From: JAVEYA01 sp034003745
GTDB taxonomy: Bacteria; Bacillota; Peptococcia; DRI-13; PHAD01
Length of the DNA: 64,000 nucleotides
Assembly: GCA_034003745.1 (NCBI GenBank)
Contig: JAVEYA010000002.1
Coordinates: 5,997 to 69,996, forward strand
Direction: 5' to 3'
Shown here piece by piece: positions 56,613 to 64,000 of this stretch. The notes beneath the pieces are model-generated. The model was given only the letters and a program-made list of their open reading frames with translations, was not told the DNA's origin and did not search any database. Each line of letters starts with the position of its first letter. Positions within the stretch are counted from its first letter, which is position 1. A program made the translations under genes and the position numbers.

Positions 56613-57527
56613 ATGTACGCTTACCAAGAAAAAAATACGCTCTTTCAAAGCCTGCGTACGGAAGTGGCCTTGCTTTACGTAGCCATTCTGGTCTTCCTTG
56701 CGCTCTTTTTCTCGCATCCTTTGTTTTTACTGGCTTTATTGCTTGCGCTGAATGTAGTAATCTTTTCGGCGGGAATTATGCGGGAATGGCTGGTTTACCT
56801 GAAATTCACCCTGCTTTTGACGGCGTTGATTATTCTGGTTAATACGCTGTTCGTACAGGAAGGGGCGACGGTGCTCTTGCGCAGCCCGCGGCTTCCGCTT
56901 ATCGGCACGGTCCGCATTACCTGGGAAGCGTTGTGCTTTGGCGTAGGGATGGGCCTGCGGCTCGTCGTGATGACCGGTGCGTTTTGCCTGTTGACGTATG
57001 CCGTACATCCCGACCGCATCCTGCAGACATTGGGCGGAGGCAACAGCAAAATCCTGCTGACATTGAGTATTTCCATACGCCTGCTGCCGCTGGCGGCCGC
57101 CGACTTTACGCGGATTACGGAAGCACAGCGCTGCCGGGGCGTCAATTTTCAGGTCCGGGGCCTGGACGCCAAAATTAGAAAATATATTCCGGTTTTCAAT
57201 ACCGTTTTGCTGTCCAGTTTGGAACGTTCTTTTCAGTTGGCGGAGTCGCTGCAGTCCAGGGGCTACGGGGCCGGACGCAGAACTTTCCTGCGCGAATCCT
57301 TGTGGCGTATCCGGGATTACCTGGTGCTGGCGGCGCTGCTTTTAGCCGTAGTCTATGCGGTACTGTTGTTCTTCACAGGCTGGGGTGTCTACAGCTACTA
57401 TCCCCGGCTGCAGCCGGTTACCGGGGAGGAAATGATTCTGGCTGCCGGGCTGGCGCTGTTTTTCCTGTTTCCGGCAATCTTGAATTGGGGGTGGGTCCGT
57501 TGGCGCTTCTTGAGATTGAAAATCTGA
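56613..57527 (+). CDS. ecfT: ECF transporter transmembrane subunit EcfT
   Basis: This 304-residue scaffold subunit of energy-coupling-factor importers has several hydrophobic helices at each end and the two cytoplasmic coupling motifs of the family: EAQRCRGVNF and AESLQSRGYG, each with the Arg-Gly pair that inserts into the ATPase groove. It is longer than many EcfT proteins because of an extra C-terminal pair of helices. It starts 7 bases after the lipoprotein gene, and its 3' end overlaps the ATPase gene by 28 bases. Confidence 0.92.
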   Translation: MYAYQEKNTLFQSLRTEVALLYVAILVFLALFFSHPLFLLALLLALNVVIFSAGIMREWLVYLKFTLLLTALIILVNTLFVQEGATVLLRSPRLPLIGTVRITWEALCFGVGMGLRLVVMTGAFCLLTYAVHPDRILQTLGGGNSKILLTLSISIRLLPLAAADFTRITEAQRCRGVNFQVRGLDAKIRKYIPVFNTVLLSSLERSFQLAESLQSRGYGAGRRTFLRESLWRIRDYLVLAALLLAVVYAVLLFFTGWGVYSYYPRLQPVTGEEMILAAGLALFFLFPAILNWGWVRWRFLRLKI

Positions 57528-59221
57528 CGTATCATTACCCGGATGAAAACCGGTCCGCCCTTGACCGAATCAATCTGACGGTCCAAGAAGGAGAATTTAT
57601 ACTGCTGGCCGGCGGTTCCGGCAGCGGCAAATCCTCGCTGGTACGGGCCATGGCCGGACTTATCCCGGACTTCTACGGCGGAAAAATCGCCGGAGCCGTC
57701 AGGTTGGACGGCATGGATATCAAAGCCCTGGCGCGTTCTGAGGTGGTGCGGAAAGTCGGCATGGTCTTTCAGGACCCGGAAAGTCAGCTGGTAATGACCA
57801 CCGTGGAGCAGGAGCTGGCTTTCGGCATGGAGAATCTGGGCCTTGCTCCGGAACTGATGAAACGGCGCATCATGGAAGTTTCCGGGGCGCTTTCCCTGCA
57901 CGGGTATTTACAGGAAAACATTCCCCGGCTTTCCGGGGGACTGAAGCAGAAAACGCTGCTGGCTTCCATCCTGGCCATGCAGCCGGAGATTTTAATTCTG
58001 GATGAGCCCACTTCACAGCTGGACCCGGTAGCCGGGGAAGAAATTCTCACAGTGGTACGCCGGCTAAATGAGGATAACGGGATTACGGTAATCCTGATTG
58101 AACAGCGGTTGGAGCGCTGCTTCCACCTGGCGGACCGTATCGTCGTCATGTCGGAGGGCCGTATTATTCATGACAGCCCGGACCGCGCCGCCGCAGCCGC
58201 CTGGGCTGTGGCTAAGGACAGTCCTTTTTTGCCGCCGCTGGCCCGGCTGTTTGCGGCCACCGGCATACAACCCCTCCCGCTGACGGTGAAAGAAGGCCGT
58301 AAAGCGCTGAAAGGGCTGCAAATACCGGCCGGTCTCAACGCTGCTGAAGGCAAGACGGCGAAAAGTACGGAGAAGGGCGTAGGGCCTGAGGACAGAATAA
58401 TGTCCGGGACCGCCGCCAAAAAAACTCCGCTCCTTGAAGTCAAACAACTCTGGCTTACTTATGACAACGGCCGCGAGGTTCTCAAGAATATTAACCTTAC
58501 GCTTAACCCGGCGGAATTCCTGATCATCATGGGCGAAAACGCCGCCGGCAAGACGACCTTGCTGAAAACCATCCGCGGGCTGCTCCGCCCTTCCCGGGGC
58601 CAAGTAAGACTTTTGGGGCGTGAAGCAAATGACTTCACGGTGGAAGCTTTGGCGCAAACAGTGGGGTATCTGGCGCAAAATCCCAATGATTATCTCTTCC
58701 AGCCGACGGTGCGGGAGGAGATCTCCTTCACTTTGCAGAACCTGGGCCTGGCGGAGGACGGGCGCGTCGAAAAAATCCTGGAAAGATTTGCCCTGCTTCC
58801 TTACGCCGCGGCTAATCCCCGTGACCTGAGCACGGGCGAACGGCAAAGGGCGGCGCTGGCCGCCATTCTGGCCGCAGACCCGCCAATATTGCTCCTGGAT
58901 GAACCGACGCGGGGACTGGATTATGAGATGAAAGCAAGCCTGGGAGAACTCTTGGCCGGGCTGCGTCAGGAAGGCCACGCCATTATTGTGGTGACCCATG
59001 ATGTGGAATTTGCCGCCGAATATGCCCAAAAGATTCTTTTCTTAAGCCGCGGGCAAATCGTTTCCGCCGGGGATAAAAAAGAAATGCTGAGCCGTTCCAC
59101 CTTTTATTCCTCGCAAATCGGCAAGCTGTTTCACGGCATTGATGATTCTATTGTGACTCTGCAGGACGGGGCTAAAGCCCTGCAAAAATTACTCCGGGGA
59201 GGAAAAGCAGATGCCCATTAA
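57500..59221 (+). CDS. ecfA: Fused ECF transporter ATPase (EcfA-EcfA')
   Basis: This 573-residue protein carries two ABC ATPase modules in one chain. Module 1: Walker A GGSGSGKSS (38-46), Q-loop QDPESQ, signature LSGGLKQK, Walker B ILILDEP. A linker of about 60 residues (245-305) follows. Module 2: Walker A GENAAGKTT (345-353), QNPNDYLF, signature LSTGERQR, Walker B ILLLDEP. TTG 57500 is the likely start (GGGGGTGGG upstream); GTG 57491 is in frame. The overlap with ecfT indicates coupling. With EcfT and the S component at 60541 it makes a complete importer. Confidence 0.92.
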   Translation: MALLEIENLTYHYPDENRSALDRINLTVQEGEFILLAGGSGSGKSSLVRAMAGLIPDFYGGKIAGAVRLDGMDIKALARSEVVRKVGMVFQDPESQLVMTTVEQELAFGMENLGLAPELMKRRIMEVSGALSLHGYLQENIPRLSGGLKQKTLLASILAMQPEILILDEPTSQLDPVAGEEILTVVRRLNEDNGITVILIEQRLERCFHLADRIVVMSEGRIIHDSPDRAAAAAWAVAKDSPFLPPLARLFAATGIQPLPLTVKEGRKALKGLQIPAGLNAAEGKTAKSTEKGVGPEDRIMSGTAAKKTPLLEVKQLWLTYDNGREVLKNINLTLNPAEFLIIMGENAAGKTTLLKTIRGLLRPSRGQVRLLGREANDFTVEALAQTVGYLAQNPNDYLFQPTVREEISFTLQNLGLAEDGRVEKILERFALLPYAAANPRDLSTGERQRAALAAILAADPPILLLDEPTRGLDYEMKASLGELLAGLRQEGHAIIVVTHDVEFAAEYAQKILFLSRGQIVSAGDKKEMLSRSTFYSSQIGKLFHGIDDSIVTLQDGAKALQKLLRGGKADAH

Positions 59222-60551
59222 AAAATATACTTCGTTTATCGCCGTATTTCTTTGTTTTTTTCTTTTGTTCACTTTCCTGGCTTCGCCACAAGCCGCTTTT
59301 GCCGCTGAAAAGGAAACCCAGGCGGCCCTGAAGAAAGCCGTAGCTTATCTGGCGAAGCTGCAAAACAGCGACGGAGGCTTCCCCAGCGACGCGGGACGCT
59401 CCAGCAATAAGACGACAACGGCCTGGGCCCTGATGGCTTTGTCCGCAGCCGGGGAAAACATCCAGGCCGGGCATTGGGTCAAAAACGGCGTCAGTCCCGT
59501 GAAGTATCTGCAGACAGGAAGTGTGCCCCTGCCGGCTACGACGGATTATGCCAGGATGCTGCTGGGTCTCCAGGCCGGCGGCGCGGGCAGTATGTATCAA
59601 GGCGAAGATTTGGCCCAAAAGCTCTTATCCTTCCAGCAGACCAACGGGCAGTTCGCTCAGGTGGATAAGGGCGAGCAACAGATGATCAACGCCCATATGT
59701 GGGCGATTTTGGCCCTGGCCTCCGCCGGGCAGGAGATTCCCCAGCGGGAAAAAGCGCTGAAGTGGCTGAAAGATCGTCAGAACGCGGACGGCGGTTACGG
59801 CTGGGGAGAGGGGTTGGAAAGCGATCCCGACGATACCGGGATTGCTTTGACCGTACTGGCGCTTTTGGGCGAGAAAAAAGAAAGCAATTCAGCCATTGCC
59901 AAAGCGCTGGGCTATCTGCAAAAGTTGCAGGTAGACGGCGGATTCGCCTGGACCGGACAGTCCGCCAGCACCGCCGCCGACGCCTGGGTGATTCAGGGTT
60001 TGGCTGCAGTAGACGCGGATACCTCCAAGACGGTTGCGCATTTACTCGGTTTTCAAAACCAAGACGGCTCCTTTAACTGGACCGGTGAATTAAAGTCCTC
60101 GCCTGTGCTGATGACTTCCTATGCAGTGATCGCTTTGTGCCAAAAGCCTTTTCCGGTCAATAAAGATTTCAAAAGCATCGTCGCCGGGGCTGCAGCCCCC
60201 GCGCTGCAAATCAGTCTGACCGTCGGGAAAAAAGAGGCTTACGTTAACGGGCAGAAGAAGACGCTGGATGTACCCCCGGCGCTTCTGCATAACCGCACCA
60301 TGGTACCGTTGCGTTTTGCAGGGGAATATCTGGGGGCCAACCTCGACTGGCATGCGGAAACGTCCCGCATCGATATCACTTACCAGGGCCAGACCTTTTC
60401 GCTTACGATCGGTCAAACCTTACCCGGTCTGGATGTCCCGGCGATGCTTGTAGACGGCCGTACGCTGGTGCCCTTGCGTTACCTTTCCGAAAAAATGGGC
60501 GCAACGGTTAACTGGGTGGCCGCGGAGGGAAGGATAGAGATTGAAAGATAA
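59211..60551 (+). CDS. Secreted alpha/alpha-toroid protein with stalk domain
   Basis: This 446-residue protein has a signal peptide (1-31, cleavage near AFA/AEK). Residues about 35-325 form a prenyltransferase/terpenoid-cyclase-like toroid with repeats such as KLQNSDGGFPSDAGRSSNKT, DRQNADGGYGWGEG, GGFAWTGQSASTAADAW and NQDGSFNWTGE. Residues 335-446 are a copper-amine-oxidase-N-like stalk (LLHNRTMVPLRFAGEYLGA, RTLVPLRYLSEKMGA), similar to the end of the 1060-residue protein. It has no DUF4430 domain of its own. It overlaps ecfA by 11 bases and the S component by 11 bases. It may supply an alpha domain that pairs with the DUF4430 lipoprotein. Confidence 0.82.
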   Translation: MPIKKYTSFIAVFLCFFLLFTFLASPQAAFAAEKETQAALKKAVAYLAKLQNSDGGFPSDAGRSSNKTTTAWALMALSAAGENIQAGHWVKNGVSPVKYLQTGSVPLPATTDYARMLLGLQAGGAGSMYQGEDLAQKLLSFQQTNGQFAQVDKGEQQMINAHMWAILALASAGQEIPQREKALKWLKDRQNADGGYGWGEGLESDPDDTGIALTVLALLGEKKESNSAIAKALGYLQKLQVDGGFAWTGQSASTAADAWVIQGLAAVDADTSKTVAHLLGFQNQDGSFNWTGELKSSPVLMTSYAVIALCQKPFPVNKDFKSIVAGAAAPALQISLTVGKKEAYVNGQKKTLDVPPALLHNRTMVPLRFAGEYLGANLDWHAETSRIDITYQGQTFSLTIGQTLPGLDVPAMLVDGRTLVPLRYLSEKMGATVNWVAAEGRIEIER

Positions 60552-61251
60552 AGTTGACTTCCGGGATAAGAAGTTTATCGCCGTGCTTCTTTTGCTGCAG
60601 GCGCTGCTGTTAACCGCCCTTTTCCCCGGCGCCCCGTTGTACGGATTGAACTGGGCGGTGTTAAGCCTGCTGTTTCTGGGGTTATATATTCTGGCCTTTT
60701 TTTGGAGCTTTGAACGGTGTTCTCCTTCGGCCAAGGAAATTGCCCTGCTGGCCACCATGGCCGCGCTGGCGGCTGCTGCGCGTGTGCCCTTTACCGTACT
60801 GCCCGGCGTGCAGCCTACCACTTTTTTGGTAATGATTACCGGCAGTGTTTTTGGCGCGCAAGCCGGTTTTGTAGTGGGCGCGCTGGCCGCGCTGGCCTCG
60901 AATTTCTTTTTGGGCCAGGGACCGTGGACGCCCTGGCAGATGTTCTGCTGGGGGTTGGGCGGCGCGGCGGCGGCCTTTTTAACCGGGCGGGACAGGGAAT
61001 TTAATATCGGGAAGTTTGCCCTGCTGTGTACCGCCTGGGGCTATATTTTCGGCTGGATTATGAATATCTGGCATTGGATCGGTTTTATTTATCCGTTGAC
61101 TTTCAAAACTTTTCTCGCCACTTATCTGGCCTCTTTTATCTTCGATACCCTGCATGCCGCAGGCAATTTGCTGCTGGCCCTGACCTTCGGCCGGACCTTC
61201 CGGGAGATCCTGCTGCGTTTTAAGAAAAAGATGACCGTTGACACTGGCTAA
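60541..61251 (+). CDS. ECF transporter S component, predicted corrinoid-specific
   Basis: This 236-residue membrane protein starts at TTG 60541, overlapping the previous stop. Seven or eight hydrophobic segments are visible: two extra N-terminal helices, then the S-component core with LLATMAALAAAARVPFTVLPGVQPTT, GSVFGAQAGFVVGALAALASNFFLGQGPWTPWQM and C-terminal helices. S components bind the vitamin and dock on EcfT/EcfA. The cobalamin riboswitch and transcobalamin-like partners point to cobalamin or a precursor as substrate; sequence alone does not prove it. It is the last gene of the operon. Confidence 0.85.
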   Translation: MKDKVDFRDKKFIAVLLLLQALLLTALFPGAPLYGLNWAVLSLLFLGLYILAFFWSFERCSPSAKEIALLATMAALAAAARVPFTVLPGVQPTTFLVMITGSVFGAQAGFVVGALAALASNFFLGQGPWTPWQMFCWGLGGAAAAFLTGRDREFNIGKFALLCTAWGYIFGWIMNIWHWIGFIYPLTFKTFLATYLASFIFDTLHAAGNLLLALTFGRTFREILLRFKKKMTVDTG

Positions 61252-61266
61252 TGATAGCTATAATAT
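61238..61266 (+). promoter_or_regulatory. Promoter of the CoA-transferase genes
   Basis: TTGACA (61238-61243), 17 bases, then TAATAT (61261-61266) lies in the end of the S-component gene. It gives the CoA-transferase operon a start independent of the riboswitch. The first transcribed bases would include GGTAGTACCA, also seen at 51201. Confidence 0.65.
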
Positions 61267-61316
61267 TAATGGTAGTACCACACTAATTAAAGCTTTATTT
61301 AGCGGGAGGTGTATAT

Positions 61317-62291
61317 ATGGTTTCGAAGATTAAGACTTTACAGGAAGCTATCGCGCAAATCCCCGACGGTTCAAGTATTCTCTTCGGCGGTTGGACGGTA
61401 GCAAGGAAGCCGATGGCTGCGGTATTTGAATTAATCCGGCAAGGCAAAAAAGAGCTGCATCTGCTCGCCAACCCGGCCGGACCTTGCGCTGATCTGCTGA
61501 TTGGAGCGGGAGCGGTCAAAATCACCGAAACGAATTTTATCGGGCATGAGGTGCTGGGCATTCCTTACGGTTTCCGGCGTTTCTTTGAAAAAGGCGGCCT
61601 GGATAAAACGGGCTTCCTCCATGACGATTGGACCGTGATGACCGGCGCGCTGCGTATTTTAGCGGGCTCTATGGGCGTACCCTTTATTCCGGCCAAATCC
61701 CTGCGGGGCACGGAAATTATTGACCCGGAACATGACCTTCTGGCTGATTTGCGCGGCAAATCCAAGAAGCTTCCCAATAAAAAAGTGCAGTTCATTGAAG
61801 ATCCTTTCTGGGATGAGGGCGAATTGCTTTTAATTCCGGCCATTAAGCCTGACTACGCGATTATCCATGTGCAGCTGGTCGGCGACAAAGGCACGGTGCG
61901 TATTGACGGCGGTAATTTCCTGGACTACTACGCGGCGGCGGCGGCTAAGCATACCATCGTTACCACGGAGCTGGTCACAACAGAAGAATACCTGCAGAAG
62001 CACCCGGAATTGAACAGCATCCCTTCGGAATTTGTGAACGATATCGTCGAAGTCCCTTACGGCGGACATCCCACTGTGGTGCACGGCGCGTACGATTTGG
62101 ACTTTGAGTTTTACAATAAGATGGTGGACGCGACGAAGAAGGAAGAAACCTACCAGCAGTGGCTGCAGGAATGGGTCAAAGATGTGCCTGACCATATGAC
62201 GTATCTGGAAAAGCTCGGCGTCAGGAAGATTTTGGCGCTGCGTTCCGATCCCGGTCTGGGCTATAACGCGTTCCTGAAGAGAAAACCGTAG
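61317..62291 (+). CDS. CoA-transferase subunit A (glutaconate CoA-transferase-like)
   Basis: This 324-residue protein is a class I CoA-transferase alpha subunit, close in length to the glutaconate CoA-transferase A subunit of Acidaminococcus. Visible features: the glycine loop PDGSSILFGGWTVARKPMAAV, LHLLANPAGPCADLLIGAGAV, GIPYGFRRFFEKGGLD and GDKGTVRIDGGNFLDYYAAAAAK. It activates a carboxylic acid by taking CoA from a donor thioester. GGGAGGTG precedes ATG 61317. The beta subunit follows 16 bases downstream. The acid substrate is not known; glutaconate, 3-oxoacids and related acids are candidates. Confidence 0.87.
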   Translation: MVSKIKTLQEAIAQIPDGSSILFGGWTVARKPMAAVFELIRQGKKELHLLANPAGPCADLLIGAGAVKITETNFIGHEVLGIPYGFRRFFEKGGLDKTGFLHDDWTVMTGALRILAGSMGVPFIPAKSLRGTEIIDPEHDLLADLRGKSKKLPNKKVQFIEDPFWDEGELLLIPAIKPDYAIIHVQLVGDKGTVRIDGGNFLDYYAAAAAKHTIVTTELVTTEEYLQKHPELNSIPSEFVNDIVEVPYGGHPTVVHGAYDLDFEFYNKMVDATKKEETYQQWLQEWVKDVPDHMTYLEKLGVRKILALRSDPGLGYNAFLKRKP

Positions 62292-62307
62292 GAAAGGGAG
62301 GGGAAAG

Positions 62308-63105
62308 ATGATGAAAGCATATAATTTGCGTGAATCCATGGCTGTCCATGCCTCTCGTCAAATCAAAAACGGGGAAAAAGTGATCGTCGGCACCGGTATG
62401 CCGCTGGTAGCCGCGATTATCGCCAAGAACTGTCATGCCAAAGACGCGGTGATCCTGATGGAAGCCGGCCCCTATAACAGCAATCCGGCCGCTCTGCCCT
62501 CCTGCGTGGCTGACCCGCGGGGTTTTGTCGGCGCGCCCTGGGTAGCCGATCCGGTCCAGATGATGGGCATGATTCTGCAGCAAGGCCGCATTGATTTAGG
62601 CTTCCTGGGCGGCGCTCAGGTGGATATGTACGGCAATTTGAACTCTACGGTCTTAGGGTCTTATAAAAACGCGGACGTGCGTTTGCCGGGCTCCGGCGGG
62701 GCCAGCGACATCGGGGCCCTGGCCAAGAGAAATCTGATTATCATTGCCCATGAAAAACGCCGCCTGGTGGAGAAGGTGGACTATCTGACCACGCCGGGCT
62801 GGAAGCTTTACCCCTATAAAGACGGCAAGCGGATTCAAGGCGCGCTGGTAGACAGAAGCGAGCTGGGCTATCAGGGCGGACCGGCCGCGGTGGTTACCAC
62901 CATGGGCGTCATGAAATTCGATGCCGATACCAAAGTAATGTATGTGTCCGAATACTATGCCGATCTGGATGTAACTTTGGAAATGATAAAAGAAAATACC
63001 GGCTTTGCCATCGATACTTCCCGAGCCAAACCGGTAGTCCCGCCCACGGAGGATGAGCTCTACATCCTGCGCAATGTGGCCGATCCCGAGAAGATATTTA
63101 TGTAG
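62308..63105 (+). CDS. CoA-transferase subunit B (glutaconate CoA-transferase-like)
   Basis: This 265-residue beta subunit has the candidate catalytic glutamate Glu52 in VILMEAGPYNSNP, matching the position of the CoA-ester-forming glutamate in glutaconate CoA-transferase B. It also has GGAQVDMYGNLNSTVLGSY and the glycine-rich GSGGASDIGALAKRNLIII. GGGAGGGG precedes ATG 62308 (ATG 62311 is also possible). It forms the active heteromer with the upstream subunit. The next gene after a repeat is an MBL-fold hydrolase, possibly acting in the same pathway. Confidence 0.87.
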   Translation: MMKAYNLRESMAVHASRQIKNGEKVIVGTGMPLVAAIIAKNCHAKDAVILMEAGPYNSNPAALPSCVADPRGFVGAPWVADPVQMMGMILQQGRIDLGFLGGAQVDMYGNLNSTVLGSYKNADVRLPGSGGASDIGALAKRNLIIIAHEKRRLVEKVDYLTTPGWKLYPYKDGKRIQGALVDRSELGYQGGPAAVVTTMGVMKFDADTKVMYVSEYYADLDVTLEMIKENTGFAIDTSRAKPVVPPTEDELYILRNVADPEKIFM

Positions 63106-63109
63106 ACCA

Positions 63110-63200
63110 CTGATAAGACTCCGGAGCCTCTCCCGTGAGCATTTAGATAAACCTCTGATAAGACCTCGGAGCCTCTCCCGTTAGCATTTAGATCGACCCA
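63110..63200. repeat. Tandem pair of the 45-base repeat
   Basis: Two units with a period of 45 bases start CTGATAAGAC at 63110 and 63155 and share CGGAGCCTCTCCCG and AGCATTTAGAT. A third copy is at 15117. They fill the gap after the CoA-transferase genes. Two adjacent units do not make a CRISPR array, since there is no variable spacer. Confidence 0.7.
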
Positions 63201-63231
63201 GGTTATCCCTGACGTAAAGGAGGAGCCGCTT

Positions 63232-64000
63232 TTGCAAAAACTCCCGATTAAGCTTACAGACAAATTATATATCCTGGGTCAGGATTTATTCTTGACCTAC
63301 CTGGTGCTCGGGAATCCCTGTACTTTGCTGGATTTGGGCGTCAGCGGTTCCGTCCCCCTGCTGGAAGAACAGCTTCGGAAACTGGGCGTCAAAAATGAGG
63401 ATATCGGCCATCTCGTCGTGCTGCATGCGCATTGGGACCATGTCTGCGGCCTGCCTTACATGAAAAAGATTTTTCCCAACGCGCAGGTTTGGGGTTCGCC
63501 CAAAGCCCGCGAGGTGCTGGCCAAAGAAAAGATCGTGAATCAATTCCGGATAAACGACGAAAAATATTGTACCCGGCTCCTGGAAAACGGCGAATTTGAC
63601 TCGCTGCCGCCTTTTTTGCCCTACGAGACCATGGCAGTGGAGAATCTCATCGAAGACGGCCAGACCTTAAATCTGGGCGGAGTGGACATTCACTTCCTGG
63701 CCACCCCCGGCCATTCTGCCTGCGCCCTGACAGCGTATTTGCCTTCGGAAAAGGCGGTCATAATGTCTGACGCAGTCGGCTGTTATTACGATAAGACCGA
63801 TGAATATTTGGCCATGTATTACCAGGGTTTTCAGCTGACGCTGGATTCACTGGAGAAAGTAAGATATTTAGATGCCGACATTGTCGGTTACTGCCATGAC
63901 ACCGAAATGATTTATTATGGCAAAGAAGCGATTGCCAAGATGTACCGCAGAATTGAAGAGAAGCTGCTGGGAATCAGGGCAGAAGCGGAAAAAATGGTCT
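63232..64000 (+). CDS. Metallo-beta-lactamase-fold hydrolase (partial)
   Basis: The frame starts at TTG 63232 with AAAGGAGGA 8 bases upstream and runs past the end of the window; 256 codons are visible. The MBL metal-binding motif HAHWDH is near residue 66. Further ligands lie in FLATPGHSACALTAYL and in MSDAVG, where the bridging Asp is expected, and a late GYCHDTEM. The fold covers glyoxalase II-like thioesterases, lactonases and others. Its place after a CoA-transferase suggests a thioester hydrolase or acid-metabolism enzyme, but this is only context. Confidence 0.82.
   Translation, partial: MQKLPIKLTDKLYILGQDLFLTYLVLGNPCTLLDLGVSGSVPLLEEQLRKLGVKNEDIGHLVVLHAHWDHVCGLPYMKKIFPNAQVWGSPKAREVLAKEKIVNQFRINDEKYCTRLLENGEFDSLPPFLPYETMAVENLIEDGQTLNLGGVDIHFLATPGHSACALTAYLPSEKAVIMSDAVGCYYDKTDEYLAMYYQGFQLTLDSLEKVRYLDADIVGYCHDTEMIYYGKEAIAKMYRRIEEKLLGIRAEAEKMV

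Noticed and set aside
63110..63200. CRISPR array
   Set aside because: There are only two units with a 45-base period, with conserved rather than variable central sequence, and no cas gene is nearby.

Overview
The window reads as a chromosomal segment of a Gram-positive (Bacillota) anaerobe, most likely a motile, possibly spore-forming member of the Clostridia of Peptococcaceae type. The genus is not determined. The evidence is CodY, DegS/DegU, a Spo0E-type phosphatase, FliW/CsrA control of flagellin, a RelE-type toxin module, and a gene order that follows the Bacillus subtilis degS-degU ... comFC-yvyF-flgM-flgN-flgK-flgL-yviE-fliW-csrA-hag-fliD-fliS-fliT-hpf-secA-prfB-ftsE-ftsX-ctpB-minJ-uvrB-uvrA block almost gene for gene. 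No secretin and no flagellar P- or L-ring gene is seen. Nearly all genes lie on the + strand. One 48-residue zinc-ribbon-like gene is on the - strand. No tRNA, rRNA or CRISPR array was found.

Layout. 1-2.3 kb: the end of an RND efflux pump, its TetR-type regulator, an SGNH hydrolase and a helical hypothetical protein. 2.4-7.1 kb: aconitase, NADP isocitrate dehydrogenase and a carboxyltransferase subunit (PycB/OadA type). 7.2-9.3 kb: the small CxxC protein and DegS/DegU. 9.4-17.6 kb: a Tad (type IVc) pilus locus with two Flp pilins, prepilin peptidase, TadE, CpaB, a receiver-domain CpaE, CpaF, TadB, TadC and a DUF192 protein. 17.6-19.9 kb: codY, comFC and yvyF. 20.0-29.3 kb: late flagellar genes with the FliW-CsrA-flagellin switch. 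29.3-30.0 kb: a 625-base AT-rich gap with DnaA-box-like 9-mers, a CodY-box-like site and palindromes. 30-36.6 kb: cold-shock protein, hpf, secA, prfB (with a programmed frameshift) and a split transketolase. 36.8-37.5 kb: a toxin-antitoxin pair. 37.7-49.8 kb: ftsEX, a C-terminal protease, a MinJ-like PDZ protein, uvrB (with a LexA box), uvrA, uvrC and a Cof-type HAD phosphatase. 49.9-52.0 kb: Spo0E-like protein, a VanY-type carboxypeptidase and a TIM-barrel isomerase. 52.1-61.3 kb: a cobalamin-riboswitch-controlled cassette. 61.3-64 kb: a two-subunit CoA-transferase and the start of a metallo-beta-lactamase-fold protein.

The most interesting region is 52.1-61.3 kb. A cobalamin riboswitch with its own terminator precedes six tightly packed, partly overlapping genes. 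Two encode secreted proteins with an alpha/alpha-toroid (terpenoid-cyclase-like) fold, two carry DUF4430 (transcobalamin C-terminal-like) domains, and the rest supply a complete ECF transporter: EcfT, a fused EcfA-EcfA ATPase and an S component. Animal intrinsic factor and transcobalamin consist of the same two domains, an alpha6/alpha6 toroid followed by a DUF4430-like beta domain. I infer a surface corrinoid-capture system that feeds an ECF-type B12 importer, with the alpha and beta modules partly on separate polypeptides.

Several dispersed repeat families punctuate the intergenic spaces. One is an imperfect palindrome bounded by TGTCATTCTGAG and its complement (seven copies). Others are a GGGGAC-core hairpin (three copies), a 45-base repeat (three copies) and one MITE-like element after codY.
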